Translations under genes and position numbers: made by a program | The notes under the pieces: generated by a model | Databases searched by the model: none | What the model was told of the DNA's origin: nothing | What the model saw: only the letters and a program-made list of their open reading frames with translations | Origin: Brachyspira sp949287565 | GTDB taxonomy: Bacteria; Spirochaetota; Brachyspiria; Brachyspirales; Brachyspiraceae | Strand: one strand, 5' to 3' | DNA: 21,966 nucleotides | Assembly (NCBI RefSeq): GCF_036997615.1 | Contig: NZ_JAWLQA010000052.1 | Shown: positions 21,356-21,966 of the stretch, piece after piece | Position numbering within the stretch: position 1 is the stretch's first letter | How the letters are laid out: each line of letters starts with the position of its first letter

Positions 21356-21916
21356 TTAAATCACATCTATAATATATTTAGGATCAACATAATCACATAG
21401 CCAAACTTTATTTTCAGACAAATAAAATTTAATACCGTCTTCATACATTTGTTTTGAATTAATTTTTATTATTGCAGGCTTTCCATGACGCTCTCCTACT
21501 TTTTTAGCAGTTTCTTCTGTAAGAGATAAATGCACATGAAGCCTTCCCATTTTTTTTATGCCTTCCTGTTTTATACTTTCTATATTATCAATAAAAGTTC
21601 CATGAAATAATATTTCAGGAGGCTCTTTTTCTTCAAATTGTAAATCTACATTTATACTATGTCCTTGATTAGCTCTTATTAATGTATGATTTTCATTAAA
21701 ACTAAATCTCTTTTTATCATTATACAGTACTACTCTTTCAAGTATATCTTCATTTATATTTCTTCCTGTAGCTTTTATTTTTTCTATTAATTCATAAACA
21801 TTTGCCCAGCCGTCTTTTGATAATGTGAGTCCTATATTTTCAGGTTTATGCCTTAATACTAAGCTAACAAATTTACTTATTTTTACTTCCTCTTTAGTTA
21901 ATTTATTATCTTTCAT
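21356..21916 (-). CDS. kptA: RNA 2'-phosphotransferase, KptA/Tpt1 family
   Basis: KptA/Tpt1 enzymes transfer an RNA 2'-phosphate to NAD+, giving ADP-ribose 1'',2''-cyclic phosphate and nicotinamide. The 186-residue product is full length: an N-terminal winged-helix lobe with SKFVSLVLRHKPE, then the NAD-binding lobe with IRANQGHS, ILFHGT, RLHVHLS, GERHGKPAII and ENKVWLCDYVDPKYI. The catalytic Arg-His-Arg-Arg set is visible (R22, H23, R81, R143). AGGAA precedes the ATG. In fungi the enzyme finishes tRNA splicing. Bacteria lack that pathway, so its role is open: RNA repair, or removal of 2'-phosphates made by other ligases or toxins. No ligase or toxin gene is adjacent. Confidence 0.95.
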   Translation of the reverse strand: MKDNKLTKEEVKISKFVSLVLRHKPENIGLTLSKDGWANVYELIEKIKATGRNINEDILERVVLYNDKKRFSFNENHTLIRANQGHSINVDLQFEEKEPPEILFHGTFIDNIESIKQEGIKKMGRLHVHLSLTEETAKKVGERHGKPAIIKINSKQMYEDGIKFYLSENKVWLCDYVDPKYIIDVI

Positions 21917-21966
21917 TTTTAATTCCTAAAAAACAGATAAATATAAAATAATACTATTTATTAATT

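Overview
The window is very AT-rich. Its genes have Shine-Dalgarno sites, and near-consensus TTGACA/TATAAT promoters are visible. Seven predicted lipoproteins and at least two beta-barrel-like secreted proteins indicate a diderm bacterium. Composition and protein style most resemble an anaerobic spirochaete of the Brachyspira type. That assignment is inferred from recognition, not from a search, and no rRNA is present to confirm it.

Layout. Positions 1-699 hold the end of a class I glutamine-amidotransferase-like peptidase (C26), convergent with an outer-membrane-like protein at 702-1559. recA (1720-3000, minus) follows, with its own terminator and a strong promoter overlapped by repeated ACAAT half-sites. 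An RNA operon (tRNA-Arg(GCG), tRNA-Ser(GGA), SRP 4.5S RNA; 3433 down to 3130, minus) has a near-consensus promoter. A divergent promoter drives a long leader carrying a GCATC repeat and then three small envelope genes (3771-5051) encoding a zinc-ribbon TM2 protein, a lipoprotein and a membrane-anchored zinc ribbon. Two orphan genes (5191-5871, 6064-7086) flank a 162-bp MITE-like inverted-repeat element.

An LCP/LytR_C gene, rsfS and a beta-barrel gene (9580 down to 7152, minus) form one operon. Divergent from it are a 39-residue lipoprotein, a FlgT/CsgG-like secreted protein and a propeller-like protein (9721-11823). Next come two extracytoplasmic methionine sulfoxide reductases, msrB and msrA (11869-13016), both with lipoprotein signals. 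On the minus strand lie an ABC3/FtsX-like permease and a membrane-anchored metallophosphoesterase (16115 down to 13100), then lysS with a downstream NlpE-like lipoprotein gene (18317 down to 16296). The right end carries a small lipoprotein, a heptanucleotide VNTR, an oligopeptide-binding lipoprotein and a tRNA 2'-phosphotransferase (KptA).

Housekeeping genes (recA, lysS, rsfS, SRP RNA, tRNAs) are mixed with envelope and surface genes. No prophage, CRISPR array or intact insertion sequence was seen. The best leads are a RecA with an altered L2 loop and P-loop, a G34 tRNA-Arg in the CGN codon box, candidate leaderless transcripts, the MITE-like element, and a GC-rich structured intergenic island at 18478-18543.
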